A stretch of DNA of 64,000 nt from Streptomyces flavofungini (GCF_014650815.1 NZ_BMVR01000002.1:496001-560000), one strand, 5' to 3'; shown: positions 43,919 through 54,330, counted from the first letter of the stretch. The notes: generated by a model from the sequence alone, not told the origin. Program-made: numbers and translations.

Positions 43919-45502
43919 TCAGAACTGCAGGCCCCACGAGTCCAGGGTCCCGATGTCCTGGGCAGCGTTGTCGGTGACCTTCAGCTTCCAGGTGCCGTTG
44001 GCCGTCTCCGAGGAGGCGTTGACGGTGTACGAGGTGTTGATGTCGTCCGAGCTGCCGCCCGCGCCGAAGGCCTTGAGGACGTAGGCGGTCCCGTCCGGGG
44101 CGACGAGTTCGATCTTCAGGTCACCGACGTACGTGTGCTTGATGGCGACCGGGACGCTGAGCGCCGACGGGGCGTTGCCGGGGACGCCGGTGACGGTCAC
44201 CGGCGACTCGACGGTGGAGTTGTCGGTGATGGCGAAGTCCGCGCCGTTCTCGAACTTCGGCCCGGGCGGGTTGGTGCCGCCCCCGCCCACGTACAGGAGG
44301 CGGTTGGGCGAGCCGGTGCCGGGGCTGCCGACGACGTTCGGGGTTGCGGCGGTCGTCAGGGCCGTGGAGACCTGCGCCGGGGTGGCCGACGGGTTCTCGG
44401 CGACGTACAGGGCCGCGGCGCCCGCGACGTGCGGGGACGCCATCGACGTACCGGAGATCGTGTTGGTCGCCGTGTCGTTGGTGTTCCACGTCGACGTGAT
44501 GCTGGAACCGGGGGCGAACAGGTCGAGGACCGTGCCGAAGTTGGAGTAGCTCGCCTTGGCGTCGGTGTTGGTGGTGGCGCCGACGGTGATGGCCTCGGTG
44601 ACGCGTGCGGGCGAGCGGGTGTTGGCGTTGGTGGTCTCGTTGCCCGCGGCGACGGCGAAGGTGATGCCGGCGGCTATGGAGTTGCGGACGGCGGTGTCGA
44701 GCGCGCTGTCGGCCGGGCCGCCGAGGCTCATGTTGGCGACGGCGGGCTTGGTGGCGTTGCGGGTCACCCAGTCGATACCCGCGACGACCTGCGCGGTGGT
44801 GCCGGAGCCCGAGTTGTTGAGCACGCGGACGCCGACGATCTTGGCCTTCTTGGCGACGCCGTGCGCGATGCCGCCGACGGTCCCGGCGACGTGCGTGCCG
44901 TGGCCGTGGCCGTCCTGCGCGGTGTTGTCGTTGTCGATGGCGTCGTAGCCGTCGACCGCGCGGCCGCCGAAGTCCTGGTGCGTCTTACGGACACCGGTGT
45001 CGATGATGTAGACCGTGGCACCCTCACCGGCCTTGTCCGGGTAGGTGTACTTCTGGTCCAGCGGGAGGTTGCGCTGGTCGATGCGGTCCAAACCCCACGA
45101 CGGCGGGTTGGGCTGGGTCGCGGCGACCGTGTACGTACGGTTCTGCACGACGGAGGCGACGGCCGGGTCGGCGGCGAACTTCTTCGCCTCGGCCTCGGAC
45201 GCCTGCACCTCGTAGCCGTTCAGGACCTTCTTGTACGTCCGCTCGATCTCGGCGCCGTGCTTCTTCGCGAGCGCCTTGCCCGCGGGCGAGTCCGCCTTCG
45301 GGGCGTCCGCGTCGAGGGTGACGATGTAGCTGCCGGCGATCGAGCCGGGGGCGTCCGCGTACTGGATCCGGCCTTCGTCCGCCTTCGGCTGCGCGCTCGC
45401 GGGGAGCGCGGCGACGACACCGAGGGCGACGGCGGTGGCGGCGGTCAGGGCGAGGGTGCCCGTACCGGCCAGTCTTCGGCGGGGGTGACGCATCACTGCC
45501 AT
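43919..45502 (-). CDS. Secreted subtilisin-like serine protease (S8) with proprotein-convertase P domain
   Basis: A 527-residue secreted protease. ATG 45502 is chosen (GGAGG 9 nt upstream; another ATG follows three codons later). The signal peptide ends near LPASAQ. An I9-type propeptide (about 45-125) precedes the catalytic domain, with Asp168 in VYIIDTG, His201 in HGTHVAG and Ser353 in GTSMASPHVAG, all intact. Residues 440-527 form a P/Homo B domain (VPVAIKHTYVGDLKIELVAPDG ... LDSWGLQF), typical of kexin-like convertases and many bacterial proteases. Calcium dependence is likely. Probably monocistronic. Confidence 0.95.
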   Translation of the reverse strand: MAVMRHPRRRLAGTGTLALTAATAVALGVVAALPASAQPKADEGRIQYADAPGSIAGSYIVTLDADAPKADSPAGKALAKKHGAEIERTYKKVLNGYEVQASEAEAKKFAADPAVASVVQNRTYTVAATQPNPPSWGLDRIDQRNLPLDQKYTYPDKAGEGATVYIIDTGVRKTHQDFGGRAVDGYDAIDNDNTAQDGHGHGTHVAGTVGGIAHGVAKKAKIVGVRVLNNSGSGTTAQVVAGIDWVTRNATKPAVANMSLGGPADSALDTAVRNSIAAGITFAVAAGNETTNANTRSPARVTEAITVGATTNTDAKASYSNFGTVLDLFAPGSSITSTWNTNDTATNTISGTSMASPHVAGAAALYVAENPSATPAQVSTALTTAATPNVVGSPGTGSPNRLLYVGGGGTNPPGPKFENGADFAITDNSTVESPVTVTGVPGNAPSALSVPVAIKHTYVGDLKIELVAPDGTAYVLKAFGAGGSSDDINTSYTVNASSETANGTWKLKVTDNAAQDIGTLDSWGLQF

Positions 45503-45584
45503 CTGAGGGGTCCTCCTCAATCGGTGGTGCGCTGGTGGGGGATGCGACAAGGGCATGACAATGTTTGGCCGACATGTTCACGCC

Positions 45585-45605
45585 GAGTTGATCAATGTTC
45601 AACTC
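45585..45605 (-). promoter_or_regulatory. Operator-like inverted repeat upstream of the S8 protease
   Basis: GAGTTGA (45585-45591) and TCAACTC (45599-45605) flank TCAATGT. On the minus strand, TTGAAC (45602-45597) could be a -35, with GAACAT 17 nt downstream as a weak -10. The 13-mer AGTTGAACATTGA in it recurs exactly in the promoter of the second nitroreductase (57466-57478). Confidence 0.5.
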
Positions 45606-45840
45606 TCTGTCGCCGACGAAAGATTGGCGGATCCATAGGAAACCCACAAGGGCGGTGTTCGGACGTAACACGACCGCCACGCACCGGCCATGACATGGCA
45701 GCAATAATCCGTGCATTACCCCCGTAAAGGTGGCGTGGCACGTGGGGCGGGGTGGCACCACCGGACTGCGGCTTCCGCGAGGCGGAGGGGGCGGGGGTGC
45801 GGCGATGGCGCGATTTCAGCCACCATCGATTTCGCGCGGG

Positions 45841-45895
45841 CGGGGCGGGGGTCGGGGAGCGGGCGGGGCGGGGGTCGGGGAGCGGGCGGGGCGCC
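45841..45895. repeat. G-rich 23-bp tandem repeat in the gap before the protease
   Basis: A unit of 23 bp (CGGGGCGGGGGTCGGGGAGC followed by GGG) starts at 45841 and 45864, with a partial third copy at 45887. It has many G-runs and can form G-quadruplexes. The 485-bp gap 45503-45987 holds no gene. Confidence 0.75.
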
Positions 45896-45987
45896 CCGAC
45901 CGACCGGACCCGGCCAGCCGACGCCGTCCCGCCGATCCACCCCCTGGACCGGCCGATGCCCGCGGCGCCGCCGCGCCCGCGGTGGCG

Positions 45988-46494
45988 CTACGAGATCGAC
46001 GCGTCGCCGTGCAGCTCCAGGAACTTGCGGAGCAGCGCCGCGGCGGCGTCGACCTCCTCGGGGTCGAGGCCGTCGAGGAGCCGGGCGTAGCGGCCGAGGT
46101 GGTCGGCCATCAGGGTGTCCGTGAGCTGCTTGCCGTGCTCGGTGAGCTTGATCCGTACGGTGCGGCGGTCGGCGCCGTCCCTGACCCGCTCGACCAGGCC
46201 CTTGGCCTCCATCTTGTCGATCCGGTTGGTGATCGCGCCCGAGGTGACCATGGCCGCCTTGAGGAAGGCGCCCGCGGTGAGGGCGTACGGCGGCCCGGAG
46301 CGCCGCAGCGTCGTCAGGACGTCGAACTCGCCCCACTCCACGCCGTGCTTGGCGCAGAACACCTTGGCCTCGCGGTCCAGGATGCGGTTCATCCGCTGGA
46401 CCCGCGCGATCAGCTGGACCGGCCAGAGGGCGTCACCCAGCTCGGGCCGCTCCTGGTCCCACTGCCCGACGATCGCGTCCACGGCGTCGCTCAT
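45988..46494 (-). CDS. MarR-family regulator
   Basis: A 168-residue winged-helix dimer. The DNA-binding region is FDVLTTLRRSGPPYALTAGAFLKAAMVTSGAITNRIDKMEAKGLV (positions about 58-104), with wing DGADRRTVRIKLT. GGAG precedes the ATG. It is divergent from a RutE-like nitroreductase gene, with a perfect palindrome between them. MarR proteins typically repress a divergent redox or efflux gene and are released by phenolic or oxidising compounds. Confidence 0.93.
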   Translation of the reverse strand: MSDAVDAIVGQWDQERPELGDALWPVQLIARVQRMNRILDREAKVFCAKHGVEWGEFDVLTTLRRSGPPYALTAGAFLKAAMVTSGAITNRIDKMEAKGLVERVRDGADRRTVRIKLTEHGKQLTDTLMADHLGRYARLLDGLDPEEVDAAAALLRKFLELHGDASIS

Positions 46495-46571
46495 GCCCCA
46501 CCACTCCCATTCCTCAACACTGACTCTCTCAATACTAAGACACTTGACGTTGAACGAACCCCCGTGGTTTT

Positions 46572-46587
46572 ATCTCAACGTTGAGAT
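46572..46587. promoter_or_regulatory. Perfect palindrome between MarR and nitroreductase genes
   Basis: ATCTCAACGTTGAGAT, a 16-bp perfect palindrome in an AT-richer spacer, with a related TTGACGTTGAAC at 46544-46555. Best candidate for the MarR operator. The motif GGTTTTA-N4-AAC(G/A)TTGA is shared with the promoter of the second nitroreductase gene. Confidence 0.65.
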
Positions 46588-46690
46588 TCTCAGTCCTGAT
46601 AAGACGAACCCGAAGACAACTCGTCCGGGGCGTGCTCGGCCGAACCCGGCCGAGGACGACTCGGCCGAAGACACCTCACAGGAGTACGCC

Positions 46691-47284
46691 ATGTCCCCGC
46701 TCGCCCTCGCCCCCGCCGCCCAGGACCTGCTCTTCCGCGAGGCCCGCACGGCCAACACCTTCACCGCCGAGCCCGTCACCGACGAGCAGGTCCAGGCGAT
46801 CTACGACCTGGTCAAGTACGGCCCCACGGCCTTCAACCAGTCCCCGCTGCGCGTCATACTCGTCCGCACCCCCGAGGGCCGCGAACGCCTGGTCAAGCAC
46901 ATGGCCGAGGGCAACCGCGGCAAGACCGAGACGGCCCCGCTGGTCGCGATCCTCGCCACCGACCACGAGTTCCACGAGGAGCTCCCCCAGCTGGTGCCGC
47001 ACGCCCCGGGCATCGGCGAGACGTACTTCTCCGACCGCGCCGTCCGCGAGGACTCCGCCCTCCTCAACGGCGCCCTCCAGGCGGCCTACTTCATCGTCGG
47101 CGTCCGCGCCGCCGGTCTCGCCGCCGGACCGATGACGGGGTACGACGCCGCCGGGCTCCGCGAGGAGTTCCTGGACGCGGACCACGAGCCGCTGATGGTG
47201 GTCAACATCGGCCGCCCCGGAGAGGAGGCGTGGTTCCCGCGGTCGCCGCGGCTGGCGTACGAGGACGTCGTGACGACGGTCTGA
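46691..47284 (+). CDS. RutE-like nitroreductase (malonic semialdehyde reductase family), copy 1
   Basis: A 197-residue FMN-dependent NAD(P)H oxidoreductase. Core segments LFREARTANTFTAEPV, AIYDLVKYGPTAFNQSPLRV (FMN contact), AYFIVGVRAAGLAAGPMTGYD and LMVVNIGRPGEEAWFPRSPRL match RutE, which reduces malonic semialdehyde in pyrimidine degradation. No rut cluster is nearby, so another quinone, nitro or aldehyde substrate is equally possible. GGAG lies 6 nt before the ATG. A paralogue is at 57585-58175. Confidence 0.9.
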   Translation: MSPLALAPAAQDLLFREARTANTFTAEPVTDEQVQAIYDLVKYGPTAFNQSPLRVILVRTPEGRERLVKHMAEGNRGKTETAPLVAILATDHEFHEELPQLVPHAPGIGETYFSDRAVREDSALLNGALQAAYFIVGVRAAGLAAGPMTGYDAAGLREEFLDADHEPLMVVNIGRPGEEAWFPRSPRLAYEDVVTTV

Positions 47285-47306
47285 GCGGGTCCCCCCCCCT
47301 CACCCG

Positions 47307-47361
47307 CCCATCGCGGGCCCACCCGCCTCGCCCACCCATCGCGGGCCCACCCGCCTCGCCC
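47307..47361. repeat. 28-bp tandem duplication before the MFS gene
   Basis: Two copies of a 28-bp unit (CCCATCGCGGGCCCACCCGC followed by CTCGCCCA) at 47307-47334 and 47335-47361, differing only at the last base. They lie in the gap between the nitroreductase and MFS genes. Confidence 0.85.
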
Positions 47362-47399
47362 GCCATCCACCATCGCCGGTTCCGCTCCAGGGGGTCCCC

Positions 47400-48647
47400 G
47401 TGTCCAGTACGACCGCGTCCGCCACCGCACCCACCACCACCGTCACCACGCCCGTCGCCACCACGACCGGCACCGACACCCCCCGCCAAGTCCCCGTCTT
47501 CTGGCTGGCGTTGCTCGCCGCCCCCGTGGCCGCCGGAGCCAACGCCCCCGTCCTGATCCTCCCCGACATCGCACGCTCCCTCGGCGTCGCGACCGCCACG
47601 GCGACGTGGCTGGTGACGGCCTTCGCCTGGGCCATGGCGGCAGGCACCCCGCTGCTCGCGGCCCTGCTGCGGCGCCGCGGCCTGAAGCCGCTGCTGCGCC
47701 TGAGCTCGGCCCTCGTGCTCGGCGGCACCGCGCTGGTGGCGATCGCGCCCTGGCTGCCGGTGGCCCTCGCGGGCCGCGTCGCGCAGTCCCTCGGCGGGGC
47801 GGGCCTGGTCGCGGCGGCGATGAACCTGGCGGGCAGCGCGCGCCGGATGGGCGTGATCAGCTCCGGCTTCGGCGTCATGGGCGCGGCGGGACCGCTGCTC
47901 GGGGCGACCCTCACGGACGCGGTGTCGTGGCGCCTCGCGTTCGCGGTGTCGGCGATCGCGCTGCTCGCGGTGCCCGCCGTGGCGCGCTACGCCCGCAGTA
48001 CGCCGCCCGGCGAGGGCCGCTTCGACGCACGCGGCGCAGCACTGCTGATCGCACTCGCGACCTCTCTGATCCTGCTGCCGACCGCCCCGCTCCCGGCCCT
48101 CGCGGCCGCCCTGCTCACCGCCGTGCTCCTCACCCTGCACGTCCGCAACCGCCCGGAGGGCTTCGTACCCGCAGGCCTCCTCCGCTCCCCCGTCTTCCTC
48201 ACCTCCGCGGCCCTCGGCGCGACCCTCTCCACCACCTACTTCACGCTCCTCTTCACCGTGCCGACCCTGCTCCAGGACCGGGCGGGCTGGTCGAAGGGCG
48301 CGATCGGAACGGGCCAGCTGGTGACCCTGCTCATCGCGTCGGCCCTGTCCTGGCTGCTCGCGGCGAGCTCGGCCCGCCTCGGCCGGACGGCGGTCCGCAC
48401 GGTCCTGCTGACGGTCGGCGCGACGGCCGTGGCGACGGCGGTCTTCGCCGGCTCGGGCCTCCTGCTCCTCCTGGCGGCGGGCGCGGCCGCCTTCACCGCG
48501 ACAGGCGCCAACGCCACCCTCTCGGTCCACGCCGCCACCTCCACCACCCCCGCCCAACGCCCCACCGCCATCGGCCTCTTCGCCCTCAGCTACCAACTGG
48601 GCGGCGCCTTCGGCCCCGGCATCACCACCCTCCTGATCCTCACCTGA
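47400..48647 (+). CDS. MFS transporter (drug:H+ antiporter type)
   Basis: A 415-residue integral membrane protein with about twelve hydrophobic segments after a Thr/Ser/Ala-rich head (1-30). The N-half contains LILPDIARSLGVATATATWLVTAFAW and a short RRRGLKPLLR cytoplasmic loop (motif-A position), consistent with the multidrug/arabinose-efflux MFS groups. GTG 47400 with AGGGGG upstream. It may be cotranscribed with the nitroreductase (116-nt gap) and under the same MarR control, a common detoxification arrangement (inference). Confidence 0.88.
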   Translation: MSSTTASATAPTTTVTTPVATTTGTDTPRQVPVFWLALLAAPVAAGANAPVLILPDIARSLGVATATATWLVTAFAWAMAAGTPLLAALLRRRGLKPLLRLSSALVLGGTALVAIAPWLPVALAGRVAQSLGGAGLVAAAMNLAGSARRMGVISSGFGVMGAAGPLLGATLTDAVSWRLAFAVSAIALLAVPAVARYARSTPPGEGRFDARGAALLIALATSLILLPTAPLPALAAALLTAVLLTLHVRNRPEGFVPAGLLRSPVFLTSAALGATLSTTYFTLLFTVPTLLQDRAGWSKGAIGTGQLVTLLIASALSWLLAASSARLGRTAVRTVLLTVGATAVATAVFAGSGLLLLLAAGAAAFTATGANATLSVHAATSTTPAQRPTAIGLFALSYQLGGAFGPGITTLLILT

Positions 48648-48667
48648 TCACCGCCCCCAGCACACGA

Positions 48668-48695
48668 CGGCCCCCACCCACCAGGGCGGGGGCCG
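48668..48695. terminator. Hairpin terminator between convergent MFS and M20 genes
   Basis: Eight-bp arms (CGGCCCCC and complement) around a 12-nt loop, 20 nt after the MFS stop. Confidence 0.6.
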
Positions 48696-48768
48696 CACCG
48701 CCGCCCGACGACCGACCCCGTGACCAGCTGTGTGCCGCACCGAGCAAGAATCGCCGAAGAGCCCGCCC

Positions 48769-50112
48769 TCACCCCTTGGCCCGCTCCACGAGCCAGCCCG
48801 CCATCGCGCGCACACCGACCCCGATGGCCCGCTCGTCGGGATCGAAGGCGCCGTAGTGCGGATAGCCCTTCGTGATGACGGCTCCCGGAGGCCGTACGCC
48901 GAGGAAGGTGTACGTACCGGGGATCTTGTCCAGGAACAGCGCGAAGTCCTCGCCGTTGAAGGGGAACGCGGCGTGCATCACGGTCACCGCGTCCGCCCCG
49001 AACCGCCGCCGCAGGTGCCGCCCGAGCTCCCGGGCATCCGCCTCAGGGCAGACCATGGCGGGGAACGGCTCCTTGGCGAACTTCACGACGGCACCGTCAT
49101 GAGGCTTCGCCAGCCGCTGGATGGCCGCGCGCACCTCGGTGTACCGCTCCTCGGGCCAGCAGCGGTACGAGACGGGAACAGTGACCTTCCCCGTCCCGGG
49201 GTCCTTCACAGCGCCCGCCCTGACGACAACGAACCTGGCCAGCGGCCCGTCAGCCGTCTGCACGTCGGCGACCATCTTCTCCAGATCGGCGGGCGTCTCC
49301 GGGAAGGCCACCGTGGAGAGCTTCTTGATCTCGGCGGCGAGCCGCTCCGCCGAAGCGAACGCGTCCGGACCGCTCATCTCGATCACGGCCTCGTCCTGCC
49401 CCGGCAGCCCGCTCCCGGGCGTCACGGCGAACTGCCCCACGGGGAAGGGCCCACAGTGCAGCGCGTGAATCTCCTCGGGCCGATAGTCCTGCAGCACACG
49501 GGCCTCGATCATCGCCCTGGCCCCCACGAGGGCCTCCTCCCCGGGCTGGAAGAAGAAGACCACGGTGCCACTGAGCCGCTCCCGCAACTGGGCGAGGGTC
49601 TGCGCGACGCCAACGCCGACGGTGGTGTGGATGTCATGCCCACAGGCATGAGCGGGCTCGGCACCCTTGGGGATGATCCCTGTCTCCGGTACGGCATCCA
49701 TGTCGGCGCGATAGGCGACGGTACGCCCGGGCCGCGCCCCCTTCAGCACGGCGACGACGCCGTGCCCCCCGACATCGGTCCGCACCTCAAGCCCGGCGAA
49801 GCGCAGCAGATGAGCCACGATCCGGGACGTGCCGACCTCCTTCCCGGCCAGCTCGGGGTACCGGTGGAAGTCCCGCCGCAACGCGACCAGATGCGCGTCG
49901 AGCCGAGCGACGACACCATCGATGGCGCCCTGCCCCATCCCTCCACGCCGCCCACGGACCCCGGCACCGGCACCAGCACCAGCACCAGCACCAGCACCGG
50001 ACCGAGTACCGGCCACGGCGACGCCCGTCGGCAACACCACCCCGGCCCCGACGGCCGCGGTCCCCCCGAGCAGCGCACGACGATGCAGAGCGGGCTTCCC
50101 AGAACGCGTCAT
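48769..50112 (-). CDS. Exported M20-family amidohydrolase/peptidase
   Basis: A 447-residue metallohydrolase. ATG 50112 (GGGGGAAG upstream) gives a twin-arginine signal HRRALLGGTAAVGAGVV. An AG-rich (Gly-Ala) six-base repeat follows at residues 38-50. Metal-binding and catalytic signatures are HACGHDIHTT, FQPGEEALVGARAMIE and HCGPFP, plus NGEDFALFL late in the protein. The nearest relatives hydrolyse N-acyl amino acids or hippurate-like amides. Divergence from ychF is not direct; it runs in the same direction and is separated by a terminator. Confidence 0.88.
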   Translation of the reverse strand: MTRSGKPALHRRALLGGTAAVGAGVVLPTGVAVAGTRSGAGAGAGAGAGAGVRGRRGGMGQGAIDGVVARLDAHLVALRRDFHRYPELAGKEVGTSRIVAHLLRFAGLEVRTDVGGHGVVAVLKGARPGRTVAYRADMDAVPETGIIPKGAEPAHACGHDIHTTVGVGVAQTLAQLRERLSGTVVFFFQPGEEALVGARAMIEARVLQDYRPEEIHALHCGPFPVGQFAVTPGSGLPGQDEAVIEMSGPDAFASAERLAAEIKKLSTVAFPETPADLEKMVADVQTADGPLARFVVVRAGAVKDPGTGKVTVPVSYRCWPEERYTEVRAAIQRLAKPHDGAVVKFAKEPFPAMVCPEADARELGRHLRRRFGADAVTVMHAAFPFNGEDFALFLDKIPGTYTFLGVRPPGAVITKGYPHYGAFDPDERAIGVGVRAMAGWLVERAKG

Positions 50113-50243
50113 TCTTCCCCCAGGCTCACGGCGCGAGGGCACAGCGAACACCGACCCCCGTCAAGCTCACCGCAAGTCAACCAACAGCCCCCACCACAAC
50201 CTCAACTGCCCCCCGCGGCAAGGAAACCGGAACCCAGAAACGC

Positions 50244-50277
50244 AGCGGGACCGGACGCCACAGCGCCCGGCCCCGCT
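50244..50277 (-). terminator. Hairpin terminator after ychF
   Basis: Eleven-nt arms (AGCGGGACCGG at 50244-50254, CCGGCCCCGCT at 50267-50277) with one mismatch, 16 nt beyond the ychF stop on the minus strand. Confidence 0.7.
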
Positions 50278-50292
50278 CACCCGCAACAGCGG

Positions 50293-51381
<1,089 letters not shown>

Positions 51382-51500
51382 GTTGCGACTTCCCGTACGT
51401 GAGGACTGGCAGAGGACTCTGTCAGGGGACTGGCTGGGGTGACAGGGGCTGGCTTGCCTCCCGGGACGGTCGGCGGTGCTGCGCGCTGTCCTCGTCGTCC

Positions 51501-51532
51501 GGGGCGATCCACCAGTCTGGCGATCCACCAGT
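51501..51532. repeat. Perfect 16-bp tandem duplication upstream of ychF
   Basis: GGCGATCCACCAGTCT occurs twice head to tail (51501-51516 and 51517-51532) in the 334-bp gap between divergent ychF and the DUF6542 gene. The gap otherwise contains the promoters of both genes; nothing else is recognised. Confidence 0.8.
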
Positions 51533-51715
51533 CTACGGCGTGTCGCGCCCCGCCCCCGTACCGCCGTCCGGCCCGCCCGGGGACGCCGTCGGGCCCCGCC
51601 CCGGGGCACCGGCACCCCCGCCCCGTACCGCCGCCCTGTCGAACGCATCGCCAAGGTCGGCCAAAACGCGTGTCCCAATACGGTATGACCACCCGGGCCG
51701 ACCTAGGTTGGTCCG

Positions 51716-52381
51716 GTGGAGCAACACAGGACCCGTCCCCCGGGCGCAAGGCCGCGCCGCACCGCGCCGCTGCCCGAACAAGGCAGCCCCGCGGAGCCCC
51801 CCGTCCCCCGTACCCCGCCGGGCCCCCGCAGGCCCGCGTCGCCGGTCGTCCGCGTCCTGCGCAGAACGCCGGTGTACCGCAAGGTCAGCCGGATGCCGCT
51901 GTACCGGGCGCTGCGCCGCATGCCCAATCCGCGCCTGACCGGCCTCGGCAGCGGGCTCTTCGCCGCGGCCGTGATGTTCGTCCTCGCGTGTCTGCTCCGG
52001 CTGCTCTTCGGCGGTTCGCTCGTCGCGTACGGCGTGCTGTTCCTGCCCGTGAGCGCGCTCACCGCGCTGTGGGTGCGGCCCGCCGACCTGGTCACCGCGC
52101 CCGTCGCGGTGCCGATCGCGTTCGCGGCCGGGGTGCTGCCGATCTCCGGCGGCACCGGTGGCTTCGGCGGTCAGTTCATGGGGCTGCTCACGTCGCTCGC
52201 GCTGCACGCGGGGTGGCTGTACGGCGGGACGCTGGTCGCCGGTGTCATCGTGACCGTACGCAAGGTCAAGCTCATGACGCGGCGGCGGCAGCAGCGACAG
52301 TGGCAGCAGCAACAGCAGCGGCAGCGGGGTGGGCAGGTACGGCCGGGCGGACAGCCGCAGCGGCGCGTGCCTGCCTCCTAG
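51716..52381 (+). CDS. DUF6542-family membrane protein
   Basis: A 221-residue protein with a Pro/Arg-rich cytoplasmic head (1-70), four hydrophobic segments (about 75-175) and a basic, Gln-rich tail (QQQRQ...). The core NPRLTGLGSGLFAAAVMF and PVSALTALWVRPADLVTAPVAVP match what I recall as DUF6542. Function unknown. TAGGTT (51704-51709) ends 6 nt before the GTG and there is no ribosome site, indicating leaderless expression. It is divergent from ychF. Confidence 0.82.
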   Translation: MEQHRTRPPGARPRRTAPLPEQGSPAEPPVPRTPPGPRRPASPVVRVLRRTPVYRKVSRMPLYRALRRMPNPRLTGLGSGLFAAAVMFVLACLLRLLFGGSLVAYGVLFLPVSALTALWVRPADLVTAPVAVPIAFAAGVLPISGGTGGFGGQFMGLLTSLALHAGWLYGGTLVAGVIVTVRKVKLMTRRRQQRQWQQQQQRQRGGQVRPGGQPQRRVPAS

Positions 52382-52524
52382 GGCCAGGAGGTCGCGCCGG
52401 GGCGCCGCGCCGGGGCGCGCCCCCTCCGGGCCGCACGGGGCACGTGCCGCCCAGGCCGCACGGGGCACCCGCCCTGCCGACCCCACGGGCACCGCACGGG
52501 CACCCCACCGCCGGGCCCCGCGGG

Positions 52525-53277
52525 CTACGCCCCCTGACCGGCCGCCCGCGCGGCCATCGCCGCGCCCACGATGCCCGCGTTGTTCTGCAGTTCCGCCGGG
52601 ACGATCTCGGCCTCGATGCCCTCGATCAGGGGCAGGAACTTGTGGGCCTTGCGGCTCACGCCGCCGCCGATGATGAACAGCTCGGGCGAGAACAGCATCT
52701 CGACGTGGGCCAGGTACTTCTGGACGCGGTGCGCCCAGTGCTCCCAGGTCAGCTCCTCGTCCTCGCGGGCCTTGGAGGAGGCCTTCTTCTCCGCGTCGTG
52801 ACCGTGCAGCTCCAGGTGGCCCAGTTCGGTGTTCGGCACGAGGTGGCCGCCGGTGAAGACGGCGCTGCCGATGCCCGTGCCGAGGGTCAGCGTGATGACC
52901 GTGCCGGTCCGGCCGCGGCCCGCGCCGAAGTGCATCTCGGCGACGCCCGCCGCGTCCGCGTCGTTCAGGACGGTCACCGGGGCGCCGCCGATGCGCTCGG
53001 AGACCAGGGCCCGGATGTCCGTACCGATCCAGCTCTTGTCGACGTTCGCCGCCGTCCGCGCCGCGCCGTCCATGATCACGCCCGGGAACGTGGCACCGAC
53101 CGGGCCGGTCCAGCCGAAGTGCTCGACGACCTCGCGCACGCCCTCGACCACGCCCTCGGGCGTGGCCGGCTGCGGCGTCAGCACCTTGTGCCGCTCCTGG
53201 GCCAGGTCCCCGCGCTCCAGGTCAACGGGTGCCCCCTTGATCCCGGATCCGCCGATGTCCACACCGAAGATCTGCAT
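52525..53277 (-). CDS. ppgK: Polyphosphate glucokinase
   Basis: A 250-residue ROK-family kinase that phosphorylates glucose with polyphosphate or ATP. The nucleotide loop [11 protein letters not shown] (5-15) and the glucose/catalytic motif [15 protein letters not shown] are present. [12 protein letters not shown] and ELGHLELHG complete the glucokinase signature, and the [16 protein letters not shown] segment is typical of actinobacterial PpgK. ATG 53277 is chosen over a GTG three codons upstream because TAACGT (53285-53290, minus strand) ends 7 nt before it (leaderless). Confidence 0.94.
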   Translation of the reverse strand: MQIFGVDIGGSGIKGAPVDLERGDLAQERHKVLTPQPATPEGVVEGVREVVEHFGWTGPVGATFPGVIMDGAARTAANVDKSWIGTDIRALVSERIGGAPVTVLNDADAAGVAEMHFGAGRGRTGTVITLTLGTGIGSAVFTGGHLVPNTELGHLELHGHDAEKKASSKAREDEELTWEHWAHRVQKYLAHVEMLFSPELFIIGGGVSRKAHKFLPLIEGIEAEIVPAELQNNAGIVGAAMAARAAGQGA

Positions 53278-53343
53278 GGGCTCCACGTTACGACGCCGGA
53301 CTGACCGTCACTCCCCGGTTGCCCCGGACGGCAGCGCCCGGGG

Positions 53344-54330
53344 CTACTTCTTCCCGGACAGCTCCGCCGCCTCGCCGCGCAGGTCACGGCGCAGCTCCTT
53401 GGGCAGCGAGAACGTGATCGACTCGTCGGCCGTCTTCACCGTCTCCACGTCCGCGTACCCGCGCTCGGCCAGCCACTCCAGGACGCCGTTCACCAGGACG
53501 TCCGGGACGGACGCGCCCGAGGTCAGGCCGACCGTGGTGACGCCCTCCAGCCAGGCCTCGTCGATCTCGTCGGCGCTGTCCACCAGGTGGGACGCGGGCA
53601 CGCCCGCTTCCAGGGCGACCTCGACCATGCGGATGGAGTTCGAGGAGTTCTTGGAGCCGACGACGATGACGAGCTCGGCGTCCTCCGCGAGCTTCTTCAC
53701 CGCGATCTGGCGGTTCTGGGTGGCGTAGCAGATGTCGTCGCTCGGCGGCGAGAGGAGGTTCGGGAACTTGCCCTTCAGGGCGTCCACCGTCTCCATGGTC
53801 TCGTCCACGGAGAGCGTGGTCTGGGAGAGCCAGACGACCTTGTCCGGGTCGCGCACCTCGACGTTGGCGACGTCCTCGGGGCCGTCGACAAGCGTGATGT
53901 GGTCGGGGGCCTCACCGGACGTGCCGATGACCTCCTCGTGCCCCTCGTGGCCGATCAGGAGGATGTCGAAGTCCTCCTTGGCGAACCGCACCGCTTCTTT
54001 GTGGACCTTGGTCACCAGCGGGCAGGTCGCGTCGATCGTCGCGAGCTTGCGCTCGGCGGCCTCCGCGTGGACCGTCGGCGCGACGCCGTGCGCGGAGAAC
54101 ATCACGATGGAGCCCTCCGGCACCTCCTCCACCTGGTCTACGAAGATGGCGCCCTTCTTCTCCAGGGTCTGCACGACGTACTTGTTGTGGACGATCTCGT
54201 GGCGGACATAGATCGGGGCCCCGTACTGCTCCAGGGCCTTCTCGACGGCGATCACGGCACGGTCCACACCCGCGCAGTAGCCACGGGGAGCGGCGAGCAG
54301 GACACGGCGGGAGCCAGGCGTTGCAGTCAT
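53344..54330 (-). CDS. ispH: 4-hydroxy-3-methylbut-2-enyl diphosphate reductase IspH
   Basis: A 328-residue Fe-S enzyme, last step of the methylerythritol phosphate route to IPP and DMAPP. The three cluster cysteines lie in [19 protein letters not shown] and ICYATQNRQ. The His in [16 protein letters not shown] RHEIVHN and the Glu/Asn-Ser motif [10 protein letters not shown] are in place. ATG 54330 is chosen because TACGAT (54338-54343, minus strand) ends 7 nt before it, with TTGACC 15 nt further upstream. Leaderless arrangement. Confidence 0.96.
   Translation of the reverse strand: MTATPGSRRVLLAAPRGYCAGVDRAVIAVEKALEQYGAPIYVRHEIVHNKYVVQTLEKKGAIFVDQVEEVPEGSIVMFSAHGVAPTVHAEAAERKLATIDATCPLVTKVHKEAVRFAKEDFDILLIGHEGHEEVIGTSGEAPDHITLVDGPEDVANVEVRDPDKVVWLSQTTLSVDETMETVDALKGKFPNLLSPPSDDICYATQNRQIAVKKLAEDAELVIVVGSKNSSNSIRMVEVALEAGVPASHLVDSADEIDEAWLEGVTTVGLTSGASVPDVLVNGVLEWLAERGYADVETVKTADESITFSLPKELRRDLRGEAAELSGKK

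Noticed and set aside
47283..47362. Short spaced repeats that might suggest a CRISPR array
   Set aside because: Only two adjacent copies with no spacer and no cas genes; a simple tandem duplication.
46691..48647. Pyrimidine-degradation (rut) cluster around the RutE-like gene
   Set aside because: No RutA, RutB, RutD or RutG genes are nearby; neighbours are a MarR regulator and an MFS transporter.
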